Positions 1-4,954 of a DNA stretch of 7,381 nucleotides are shown in pieces (position 1 is the stretch's first letter; each line of letters starts with the position of its first letter). The stretch is from an uncultured Clostridium sp. (GTDB taxonomy: Bacteria; Bacillota; Clostridia; TANB77; CAG-508), in assembly GCA_945874585.1 (NCBI GenBank), contig CAMCHB010000051.1, positions 1 to 7,381 of the forward strand. Direction: 5' to 3'. The notes under the pieces are model-generated. The model did not search any database. It was not told where the DNA came from and saw only the letters and a list, made by a program, of their open reading frames with translations. The translations under genes were made by a program, and so were the position numbers.

Positions 1-8
1 CAGATACA

Positions 9-52
9 GAAAAACCCTGTGAGAACATTTCCGGTCCTACGCAGGGTTTTTC
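9..52. terminator. Probable bidirectional terminator after the PIN toxin gene
   Basis: An 11-bp perfect stem (9-19 pairing with 42-52) encloses a 22-base loop. The stem ends are A-rich on one side and T-rich on the other, so RNA from either strand ends in a run of five U. On the minus strand it lies about 90 bases past the toxin stop codon. On the plus strand it could serve a gene to the left of the window. The long loop makes it a weaker call than a tight hairpin. Confidence 0.6.
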
Positions 53-142
53 ACTTATTATAAAATTTTCATATTTTTCCAGTATGCCGGATCGGAGCCA
101 CCATTCTACTTTCCTTCTGCTGCCAATCGTAAAAGCATATTT

Positions 143-556
143 TTACGAATAAATATTCAGCAATTCTTCCGGAGAAAGCAGTGTAATCCCAAAGGAAAGA
201 AAATCCTTCTTATTCCTTGTCACAATCGCATCACACTGATTAGCCTTCGCACAGGTTGCAAGCAGGCAGTCTTCAAAATCAGATGCTCTCTGCAAATAAG
301 CATTCAGCACATCTTCGTTCGTCACTGTCAGCACTTTTGCTATGTCCAAAATGGAGCCAAGCGCCTTATAAGCCAGATCAACGCTGTGCAGCTGGCGACG
401 AATCAGATAAAAAATATCTGTTGCACTGGATGCGGAAAGAAATCCCTGAACCTTTTTATTTTCACACAGATCCAGAACAGCCTTTGAATCCTTAAAAAAT
501 GGTTCCCTCTCTGCCAGGACATCCAGAAAAATGTTGGTATCAATCATCAACCGCAT
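143..556 (-). CDS. PIN-domain toxin (VapC-like ribonuclease) of a type II toxin-antitoxin pair
   Basis: 137-residue PIN-domain protein, a typical single-domain length. PIN toxins are metal-dependent ribonucleases held inactive by their antitoxin. Visible PIN features: N-terminal MIDTNIFLD with Asp6; Asp47 in the SSATDIFYL stretch; the acidic DFED cluster at 93-96; and IVTRNKKDF with Thr113, Asn115 and Asp118. This arrangement fits the PIN_3-type subgroup. I start it at the ATG at 556, because GAGAGG (572-567) lies 10 bases upstream; an in-frame TTG at 565 is too close to that site. The start overlaps the antitoxin gene by 17 bp, so the two are translationally coupled. All acidic active-site positions appear intact, so it is probably functional. 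The RNA target cannot be read from sequence. Confidence 0.9.
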   Translation of the reverse strand: MRLMIDTNIFLDVLAEREPFFKDSKAVLDLCENKKVQGFLSASSATDIFYLIRRQLHSVDLAYKALGSILDIAKVLTVTNEDVLNAYLQRASDFEDCLLATCAKANQCDAIVTRNKKDFLSFGITLLSPEELLNIYS

Positions 557-770
557 ATTTAGCAAGCCTCTCTTCTCTCAGCATCTTTGCATCATAGTCA
601 TCTGCCAGTTTCCCCGCAAGCATTCCGCTGATAGATTCCACTGCGGAAACATTTGGGTTTACCATTTTTGCAACTGTTTTTCCGTTCCGGGTAATAAAAA
701 TATCCTCAGAACGCAGCATATCGAGATATTTGCCAAAATTGGTTTTAAATTCCGTAGCCGTTACAATCAT
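540..770 (-). CDS. Phd/YefM-family antitoxin
   Basis: 76-residue antitoxin. The N-terminal half (MIVTATEFKTNFGKYLD, then a strand-forming IFITRNGKTVAKMV) is the typical Phd/YefM DNA-binding fold, which dimerises on its own promoter. The C-terminal half from about residue 45 is charged and probably the segment that wraps the PIN toxin. The start is supported by GGGAGG (783-778) 7 bases upstream. It is the first gene of the pair, the usual order for type II systems, and the toxin ribosome binding site lies inside its last codons. Pairing a Phd-type antitoxin with a PIN toxin is known in Firmicutes. Autoregulation by the antitoxin or the complex is expected from the family, not shown here. Confidence 0.9.
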   Translation of the reverse strand: MIVTATEFKTNFGKYLDMLRSEDIFITRNGKTVAKMVNPNVSAVESISGMLAGKLADDYDAKMLREERLAKYAVDD

Positions 771-801
771 CTGAAAACCTCCCTTGCTTTTTGATACTTA
801 T

Positions 802-830
802 ATTATACTCGATTCTCTCAGGTTTATCAA
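802..830 (-). promoter_or_regulatory. Sigma-A-type promoter of the toxin-antitoxin operon
   Basis: On the minus strand the -35 box TTGATA (830-825) is followed by exactly 17 bases and a perfect TATAAT -10 box (807-802). Transcription would start near 795, giving a short leader before the antitoxin ribosome binding site. The -35 hexamer recurs in inverted orientation at 791-796, just past the -10 box. These two half-sites could be bound by the antitoxin dimer, but six bases is too little to claim an operator. Confidence 0.8.
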
Positions 831-947
831 TTCATATCGTTCGACTTTTCGTATATTTTTGCATAAATCGTGCGATTGTATTTAAAAGCATTTTTTGTCC
901 CTATAACCGCAAAAGATTCCTGCCAGATGTATCCACTGCTTTATCGC

Positions 948-1167
948 CTAGATATCATCTACTAAAAATTCTACTTTTTTATCTGTATTAATCTTATTAA
1001 GAGAGCCTTTCGTCAATCTGTGAATCGCGCGGAATACAATATCTCCCATCCTTTTTCCAAAAATATCACTTTTTTATTGGAATCAAAACAGGACAGCAAG
1101 CACTCACTCTGATATCCATTCCGATAAGAGATACAGGTTCTACATAACCGATCTTCCTACCATACAT
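948..1167 (-). pseudogene. Small frameshifted reading frame, product unrecognised
   Basis: An ATG at 1167, preceded by an AGAGG-like site about 9 bases upstream, opens a 33-residue frame (begins MYGRKIGYVEPV, contains SACCP) ending at a TGA at 1068-1066, just after a run of six A. Removing one A from that run joins it to a second frame that reads on without a stop to TAG at 950-948 (contains FGKRMGDIVFRAIHR), giving about 73 residues. Both halves have protein-like composition, and the only overlap of the two frames is the A run, as expected for a one-base indel there. A further minus-strand ATG at 1205 overlaps the XRE-remnant stop as ATGA and could mark an older start in yet another frame. 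I do not recognise the protein. Chance is a real alternative for so short a region. Confidence 0.35.
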
Positions 1168-1201
1168 GATAACAACCTCTTGACAGGTTCAGGTTCTCCA
1201 T

Positions 1202-1384
1202 TCATACCTGCTTTATTTCCGGTGTAATAGGATATATGATTTTTCTCTCCAGATCATCCTCATGTGAAATTTTGAGTAAATAATCTGTTGTCACATTAAA
1301 ATAGGCCGCTACTTTTTTGAACAGGTTCACTCTTTCATCGCCATAACATGCAAACAGAGATATTGTTTCGTAGATGTCTCTCAT
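1202..1384 (-). pseudogene. C-terminal remnant of an XRE-family regulator
   Basis: A 60-codon frame from an ATG at 1384. The segment GDERVNLFKKVAAYFNVTTD followed by YLL matches the last two helices of a Cro/C1-type helix-turn-helix domain, which in this family usually ends in an LKKIADYFNVSTDYLL-like motif. The helices that recognise DNA, normally about 40 residues upstream, are missing. The first dozen residues of the frame are not protein-like remains but translate one arm of the palindrome at 1354-1404, and the start codon sits next to its loop. The remaining 16-18 residues after the match are an unrecognised tail. I read this as a truncated regulator cut at about 1354, unable to bind DNA as written. 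Confidence 0.6.
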
Positions 1385-1404
1385 CTATGAAACAATATCT
1401 CTGT
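1354..1404. repeat. Long near-perfect palindrome (23-bp stem, 5-base loop)
   Basis: Positions 1354-1376 pair with 1382-1404 around the loop TCTCT. Of the 23 pairs only 1370/1388 is not Watson-Crick: it is G.U in plus-strand RNA and an A/C mismatch in minus-strand RNA. It lies 20 bases past the signal peptidase stop. Neither side has a U-run directly after the stem, so it does not look like an ordinary intrinsic terminator, although a stem this strong could still affect transcription or protect RNA ends. It also supplies the start codon of the XRE remnant. It could be a mobile-element scar, an inverted duplication formed at a break, or a regulator site. Confidence 0.85.
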
Positions 1405-1424
1405 AAACTACATTTTTATTCTTC

Positions 1425-1865
1425 TTAATACAATACCACTTTTCCAATAATATCACTTTTCATAACAGGACCATAATTTCGGCTATCTATGCTTGCCTTA
1501 TAATTATCTCCTATAATAAAGTATTGGTCATCTTCCAAATTATACTCTTGCTCTAAATTAGGTTCACATTCATATGGTTGTAACTCAATTCCATTTTTTA
1601 GAATTTTTCCATCGTGAAATATTATCACATCTCCTCCTTTGGCCAAGATTCTTTTTACGCAAACGCCATATTCATCAGTGTTCACAGTAATAATCTCTCC
1701 AACTTCATAGTCATCACAACTCTTATATACCAGTGTTATTTGACCATCTTTTAATGTAGGAGACATTGATTGCCCGCTTATAATTGTAATTTTAAACAAA
1801 AGTATAAAAACAATTATAATGACTATTTGTATGCTCCCTATAAGCAAATATGTCTTTTTGCGCAT
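1425..1865 (-). CDS. lepB: Type I signal peptidase, short Gram-positive form
   Basis: 146-residue membrane-anchored serine protease that removes signal peptides from secreted proteins outside the cell. Residues 1-5 are basic, about 6-29 form the single membrane anchor, and the catalytic domain faces outward. Catalytic Ser33 is in SGQSMSPTL, the general-base Lys71 in VKRILAKGGD, and the last conserved box is GDNYKASIDSRNYG (119-132). All catalytic boxes are present, so it is probably active. The length is near the lower end for Gram-positive (SipS-like) enzymes. The ATG at 1865 is the only start that keeps the membrane anchor, but no convincing ribosome binding site precedes it, and an 11-bp hairpin (1874-1884 with 1893-1903, one G.U in the minus-strand RNA) lies immediately upstream. 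It has no obvious operon partner and may be a second, dedicated copy. Confidence 0.93.
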   Translation of the reverse strand: MRKKTYLLIGSIQIVIIIVFILLFKITIISGQSMSPTLKDGQITLVYKSCDDYEVGEIITVNTDEYGVCVKRILAKGGDVIIFHDGKILKNGIELQPYECEPNLEQEYNLEDDQYFIIGDNYKASIDSRNYGPVMKSDIIGKVVLY

Positions 1866-1912
1866 GATGCCACACAGGAATCGTGAGTAACTACAATTCC
1901 TGTATCTGTCCG
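1838..1912 (-). pseudogene. Possible remnant of an ABC-transporter ATPase (H-loop region)
   Basis: In a frame shifted from the signal peptidase, the minus strand reads RRTDTGIVVTHDSCVASC, then AKRHICL and a stop at 1840-1838. This resembles the H-loop end of MacB/BceA-type ATPases, where a hydrophobic strand leads into VTHD, then VA-S-A-R-I-L at alternating positions. Walker A, the signature motif and Walker B are absent. The frame extends upstream to an ATG at 2026, but that part is translated inverted repeat, not ABC sequence. The last nine codons overlap the start of the signal peptidase gene. The match is short, so chance is possible. The family identification is from memory of the motif. 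Confidence 0.4.
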
Positions 1913-1969
1913 CCTAAAAAAAGGCTTAAAAAAACTAATTTCATAAATACTTTCATTGGTAGAAAACCC

Positions 1970-2012
1970 AAAATATCGGTTGCTAAATCTGTATCGGAGC
2001 AACCGATATTTT
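1970..2012. terminator. 15-bp perfect stem downstream of the unknown 245-residue gene, probable terminator
   Basis: Positions 1970-1984 pair perfectly with 1998-2012 around a 13-base loop. The stem ends in AAAA/TTTT, so minus-strand RNA leaves the stem in UUUU and then GGGUUUUCU, and plus-strand RNA in UUUUACUCUGUU. It lies about 30 bases after the stop of the upstream gene. The loop repeats part of the stem sequence (TATCGG at 1992-1997). It is most likely the transcription end for the 2780-2043 gene. Confidence 0.6.
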
Positions 2013-2042
2013 ACTCTGTTACTCATTCATTTCTTATATTTT

Positions 2043-2780
2043 TTAATTCAGTCTAAAATTTCCTTTAAACTTTCCTCGAACCGTAGCCATAGTCTCTTTT
2101 TCCTTCAATACTCTTTTTTTCAGGCTATCTATTTCTTTCTGATTCAACTTCTCAAATCCGAAATTTGAAAAAGAATATCCATAAAACCTCTGTGGTGTCA
2201 ATCCCTTACGTCCAACAATCAAAACAGCAACTCCTCCTGATTGAAACAGTTTCATTAATTCATTTTCAGCAAAATCCCTCTCTGGAACCGGTCCTTCTCC
2301 ATCAAAACCCTTTAATTCCATTCTCTCCCATACCCGTAACCTGGTTCCTTCCTGCAGTAATATTACCAGTTCCTTTTTCCCAATCTTCTCTTCAAATTCC
2401 CCGCAAACCAGATTCAAACCATCTAGCTGCTCTTGAGATAGTTCACGCTTCCGCCTTTCTTTTTCCCAATAAATCCGCTGGCTGTCTGCTTCGTAGATCA
2501 TTTGCAGAATCCACATACTTTTTTTTATTTCATAAGGTATTTCATCATCAAACCCTCGATATACATCCCAAAAATCCATTAGTTCCTGGTATTTAGCGTT
2601 CGGTTCAATAATCTCTCCGCTTTCATCAGTGCAGAAAAAATAACGAATACACTCCGCTTCCTCCTCTACACCATTCATCCGTCCACACAATTCTTTATTA
2701 CATATCTCCAACGCTATCAGTGCTGTGTTTGTGTCGTAGCTTCCATTCAGTGACTGTAAAAACAATTCTGATAAATACAT
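2043..2780 (-). CDS. Hypothetical protein, 245 residues, unrecognised
   Basis: I do not recognise a family. The protein starts MYLSELFLQSLNGSYD, has no signal peptide or membrane segment, and is probably cytoplasmic. A charged, helix-prone stretch (about 100-150, including WEKERRKRELSQEQLDGL) lies in the middle. A hydrophobic strand followed by glycines (GGVAVLIVGRKGLTPQRF) and an aromatic GYSFSNFGF segment lie near 195-220, and the last 25 residues are strongly basic. I start it at the ATG at 2780 because GGAAGGA (2796-2790) lies 9 bases upstream; an in-frame ATG at 2798 falls in the terminator flank and has no site. It follows the XRE regulator gene on the same strand, separated only by a hairpin, so the two may form a regulated pair. 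Codon use looks ordinary for the window and the frame is intact. Confidence 0.75.
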   Translation of the reverse strand: MYLSELFLQSLNGSYDTNTALIALEICNKELCGRMNGVEEEAECIRYFFCTDESGEIIEPNAKYQELMDFWDVYRGFDDEIPYEIKKSMWILQMIYEADSQRIYWEKERRKRELSQEQLDGLNLVCGEFEEKIGKKELVILLQEGTRLRVWERMELKGFDGEGPVPERDFAENELMKLFQSGGVAVLIVGRKGLTPQRFYGYSFSNFGFEKLNQKEIDSLKKRVLKEKETMATVRGKFKGNFRLN

Positions 2781-2789
2781 AATCTTTTT

Positions 2790-2796
2790 TCCTTCC
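2790..2796 (-). promoter_or_regulatory. Ribosome binding site deciding the start of the unknown 245-residue gene
   Basis: GGAAGGA on the minus strand, 9 bases before the ATG at 2780. It lies 5 bases beyond the base of the terminator stem, so a transcript for this gene must either read through that hairpin or begin within it. Confidence 0.6.
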
Positions 2797-2798
2797 AT

Positions 2799-2827
2799 AA
2801 AAAATAGCCTTTCTGCAAAGGCTATTT
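2799..2827 (-). terminator. Intrinsic terminator directly after the XRE gene
   Basis: An 11-bp perfect stem (2802-2812 with 2817-2827) and a four-base loop begin at the base next to the XRE stop codon. On the minus strand the stem runs into six U (2804-2799). This is a textbook intrinsic terminator. Because the next gene on the same strand starts only about 20 bases further on, it would limit how much XRE transcript reaches that gene. Confidence 0.85.
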
Positions 2828-3148
2828 CTAACGTAATTCTTTAATACTATTTAAGATCTTCATCATTGCTGCTTTTTCTTTGCCGGATAAGGTTCCCCAC
2901 GCATTGAGCATCTCAATCTGTTCCTCTGATAAGTCCGGGAATGCCCCTTCATCAGAAAAGAATTGTGCAAGGGAAATACCAAACCCATTACAGATCTTCT
3001 CCAGTGTACCAATTGTCGGCACACTCCTCTGATTCATTAAATTTGAAAGCGAAGATTGCGACATACCTGCCTTTTTCGCTAACTCATATTGGCTCATATG
3101 CCGCTTTTCACACAGCTCATTTATCTTATTCACAATATAGTCCTTCAA
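2828..3148 (-). CDS. XRE-family (Cro/C1-type HTH) transcriptional regulator
   Basis: 106-residue regulator. The HTH domain spans about residues 5-65: KINELCEKRHMSQYELAKKA, then the recognition segment MSQSSLSNLMNQRSVPTI, then LEKICNGFGISLAQFF. After it comes a linker rich in acidic residues (DLSEEQIEML) and a C-terminal helix ending in KELR. This layout is common for small Lachnospiraceae regulators. The start is chosen as TTG at 3148, since GAGGTG (3161-3156) is 7 bases upstream and the resulting N-terminus (KDYIVNKINELCEKRHMS) is what this group normally shows. An earlier TTG at 3163 overlaps that site. It is followed directly by a terminator and then an unknown gene that it may control. 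No membrane segment or ligand domain is visible. Confidence 0.92.
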   Translation of the reverse strand: MKDYIVNKINELCEKRHMSQYELAKKAGMSQSSLSNLMNQRSVPTIGTLEKICNGFGISLAQFFSDEGAFPDLSEEQIEMLNAWGTLSGKEKAAMMKILNSIKELR

Positions 3149-3155
3149 ATATCGG

Positions 3156-3161
3156 CACCTC
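3156..3161 (-). promoter_or_regulatory. Ribosome binding site deciding the TTG start of the XRE gene
   Basis: GAGGTG on the minus strand, 7 bases before the TTG at 3148. It overlaps the alternative TTG codon at 3163-3161, which argues against that codon as the start. Confidence 0.65.
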
Positions 3162-3163
3162 AA

Positions 3164-3489
3164 TTTCTATTTTTATCACCATTTTAACCTTTAACGCGAA
3201 TATATATTAGTTTTACAAGCCATATATTTTAATTACTATATTGAGTAGTATTGAATCAAAAAAATAAAGCCTTTGCTTCATTTCATCTATTATTGATTAT
3301 TATTTTGTAGAAATGACAATATGTATATTCTGCTGTACCTCCTTCTATTCATATATGTATTTATATTACAGTACAAAGACACAAAAGTCCACAAAAACAT
3401 ATCGACAAGACCTGACAATAAGGAACCTAACCCAAAAGAAGTCAGGTTCCTGTCCAACACTACTCAGCATATTTTTCTGTAAATATACG
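3164..3489. other. Intergenic region of about 330 bases without a credible gene
   Basis: Very AT-rich. The only frames here are short and low-complexity (Tyr/Ser/Thr-rich on the plus strand), so I call no gene. It must hold the promoter of the XRE gene; a possible minus-strand pair is TTGTGG (3396-3391) and TGTAAT (3372-3367) with 18-base spacing, but this would leave a leader of about 200 bases and is weak. The left part has AT-rich partial repeats. The right part carries the hairpin at 3421-3451. Confidence 0.5.
3421..3451 (-). terminator. Hairpin after the hydrolase gene, possible terminator
   Basis: Positions 3421-3431 pair with 3441-3451. In minus-strand RNA this is an 11-bp stem with one G.U and a 9-base loop, and the plus-strand form has a mismatch instead, so the minus strand is the better folder. 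It lies about 40 bases past the hydrolase stop. The sequence after the stem is only moderately U-rich (UAUUGUC), so it may be weak. A second copy of the GTCAGGT arm (3416-3410) could compete for the same partner. Confidence 0.5.
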
Positions 3490-4461
3490 CTAATTTAAAA
3501 TCCATTCATTTACCTTTTCAACAATTTCCTGCCGCCTCTCAAAATGCAGATAATGTCCTCCATCCAGGCGTATTACTTCACTTCTCCCCGTCTCTGTTAT
3601 AACCTCCCTATGCAACGGTTCCCACAAATTCATAATTTCACAGTTTGAACTGGATATAAACTGTAATACCGGCAAATCTTCCGGAAATTTCATATTTCTT
3701 ACAGTTTTCAGCGTTTCATCCATATGATTTATCTCATTCATAACATCTTTATTATATATGTAGTCCATACTTAAAATCCGATACACCTCCAATTGTTTTT
3801 CAGAATATCCATAGACCAGATCCGCATAGATTGCTTTTTCCGGATGGCCGGCAGATTGTAAGCGAGTAATACCAGTTATATTTTTCACTTTTTGCAAATA
3901 AGCAGACAATTTATTCAGTGCTACCATACTAATAGGAAACGGCTCCTCATCCGATTGCTTTGGCACAGAAGGGTCAATTCCGATAAAGCCTTGCACCTCT
4001 TGCGAATATACATTAGCCCAGTACAAAGAATATAGACCGGAAAGAGAATGCGCCATTAAATAATATTGATTGCAGCCAAGTTCTTTTACGCATTCATGCA
4101 GCTCTTCTACTATGGTATCAATGCTTCTCTCCGTGCTGGCCACATCAGATAGCCCATAACCAAACGGCTCCATTGTAATAACTCTATATTCTTCTGATAA
4201 TTGTTCTGCCAATGGTAAAAACTCTAATACAGGTGAAGGGCTGCCCCATCCTGGTAATAAGATAATCGTTGTTTCATTTTCTTCTCCTTTTATATTCACG
4301 ACCATATTCTTGCCCGCCACTTCTACGGATTGTCCATACGCATCTTTAACTTTACCTGCTTCATTTCTCTTGCAGGCATAATTCCATACCACCATTACTG
4401 CCAAAATAAGAATAAGCGCCAGCAATATCCATTTTATGACTTTGAAAATAATTTTTCTCAT
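3490..4461 (-). CDS. Membrane-anchored alpha/beta-hydrolase
   Basis: 323 residues. Residues 1-7 are basic, about 8-27 form one hydrophobic segment, and the rest is an alpha/beta-hydrolase domain that should face outside the membrane. Seen: the oxyanion loop LLPGWGS (68-74), the strand VITMEPFGYGLSD (94-106), the nucleophile elbow MAHSLSGLYS with Ser139, and the terminal histidine in LDGGHYLHFE (His303). The elbow is A-H-S-L-S rather than G-x-S-x-G, a variant familiar in clostridial hydrolases. The acid is not obvious: FISSSNCE at 268-275 has no Asp after the strand where it usually lies, so Asp163 (GIDPSVP) or Glu275 could serve. The substrate is unknown; an esterase, amidase or peptidase is possible. 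Start at ATG 4461 because GGAGG lies 5 bases upstream; an ATG at 4476 has no site. It follows the secreted protein gene by 33 bases, probably in one operon. Confidence 0.9.
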   Translation of the reverse strand: MRKIIFKVIKWILLALILILAVMVVWNYACKRNEAGKVKDAYGQSVEVAGKNMVVNIKGEENETTIILLPGWGSPSPVLEFLPLAEQLSEEYRVITMEPFGYGLSDVASTERSIDTIVEELHECVKELGCNQYYLMAHSLSGLYSLYWANVYSQEVQGFIGIDPSVPKQSDEEPFPISMVALNKLSAYLQKVKNITGITRLQSAGHPEKAIYADLVYGYSEKQLEVYRILSMDYIYNKDVMNEINHMDETLKTVRNMKFPEDLPVLQFISSSNCEIMNLWEPLHREVITETGRSEVIRLDGGHYLHFERRQEIVEKVNEWILN

Positions 4462-4466
4462 AAAAG

Positions 4467-4471
4467 CCTCC
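4467..4471 (-). promoter_or_regulatory. Ribosome binding site deciding the hydrolase start
   Basis: GGAGG on the minus strand, 5 bases before the ATG at 4461. It lies inside the first codons of the longer frame that would begin at 4476, so the shorter form, whose N-terminus is a clean basic-then-hydrophobic anchor, is preferred. Confidence 0.75.
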
Positions 4472-4494
4472 ATCATGAGTAAAATATAATTATA

Positions 4495-4947
4495 TTAAAA
4501 GCTGATTGTACCGCCAGTAATCTGAAGAGTACCAGACGACTGGTTCGTTACATAGAATCTGTAATACCCCGTAACCGGAATCGTAAATGAAGTACTATGA
4601 GAGCTACCGGTTCCACTATAGGTTCTGGTTTTTGTACCGCTATTATTGATATATCCCATCTGTACGGAGCCGGAAGTGCTTAACTTAACAGTAAAATTAA
4701 CGGTTGTCCCACCCAAGACATAAAACATACTCCCACTACTATCCAAAAATGATATCGTTTTCCCACTTCCTATACTTGACTGCGGTACACCCATTCGACT
4801 TCCTTGTTGCACATTTTCATCTACCCATACAGTTTCTAATATCGGTATTGATATCTTATTTGAGTCCACCTCAGATGCTTCCGCCTGATTTGACATTGAC
4901 ATATAAATCATCACTGCTACAATAACCATCATTTTCCACTTTTTCAT
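4495..4947 (-). CDS. Secreted small beta-rich protein, unrecognised family
   Basis: 150 residues. The N-terminus is a signal peptide: KKWK, a hydrophobic core VIVAVMIYM, then QAEA with likely cleavage after residue 24. The mature part (about 126 residues) is rich in Ser, Thr, Gly and aromatics and looks all-beta, ending in TGYYRFYVTNQSSGTLQITG followed by GTISF. No cysteine, LPXTG or lipobox is present, so it is probably released or loosely wall-bound. It is clearly paralogous to the fragment just upstream: both have V-x-V/M-GYI, then an F-x-(5)-G-Y/NYY segment, then V-x-N-x-SS, then I-x-G-x-I in the same order. The start is supported by AGGAGGAG (4965-4958), 10 bases upstream and formed from the last codons of that fragment, leaving 7 bases between stop and start. 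It may be a ligand or surface-binding module partnered with the hydrolase; function unknown. Confidence 0.85.
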   Translation of the reverse strand: MKKWKMMVIVAVMIYMSMSNQAEASEVDSNKISIPILETVWVDENVQQGSRMGVPQSSIGSGKTISFLDSSGSMFYVLGGTTVNFTVKLSTSGSVQMGYINNSGTKTRTYSGTGSSHSTSFTIPVTGYYRFYVTNQSSGTLQITGGTISF

Positions 4948-4954
4948 ATCCTAC

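Noticed and set aside
126..149. 8-bp hairpin overlapping the toxin stop codon
   Set aside because: No U-run follows and the stem is short and AT-rich; the stronger hairpin at 9-52 is the better terminator.
791..991. 66-codon plus-strand frame rich in Leu, Ile and Phe
   Set aside because: No ribosome binding site, low complexity, and antisense to the promoter and minus-strand coding remnants.
1066..1076. A-AAA-AAG before a stop, considered as a programmed -1 frameshift site
   Set aside because: The -1 frame stops after about 18 codons and the protein-like continuation is in the +1 frame, so -1 slippage would not make a longer plausible product.
1066..1167. 33-codon frame with adjacent cysteines, considered as a peptide precursor
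   Set aside because: No leader or cleavage motif, and it continues into a second frame after a likely one-base indel, so it looks like part of a broken gene.
1134..1328. Four copies of CAGGTTC on the plus strand (1134, 1184, 1190, 1322)
   Set aside because: Seven-base matches with irregular spacing; two fall in the same short stretch and no array or flanking symmetry is visible.
1036..1401. Ten-base direct repeat ACAATATCTC at 1036-1045 and 1392-1401
   Set aside because: Too short in AT-rich DNA to mean anything, with no matching flanks to suggest an element boundary.
1838..2026. 62-codon minus-strand frame with Cys and Thr near its end, considered as a lanthipeptide precursor
   Set aside because: It has no LanM-type leader or GG/GA cleavage site, its first half is translated inverted repeat, and its end fits an ABC-ATPase H-loop better.
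2165..2596. 143-codon plus-strand frame
   Set aside because: It is the antisense of the 245-residue gene, which has a ribosome binding site and balanced composition; the plus-strand product is Ser/Pro/Leu-rich and unlike a protein family.
3313..3498. 61-codon plus-strand frame in the intergenic region
   Set aside because: Low-complexity Tyr/Ser/Thr content, no ribosome binding site, and it crosses the hairpin and the end of the hydrolase gene.
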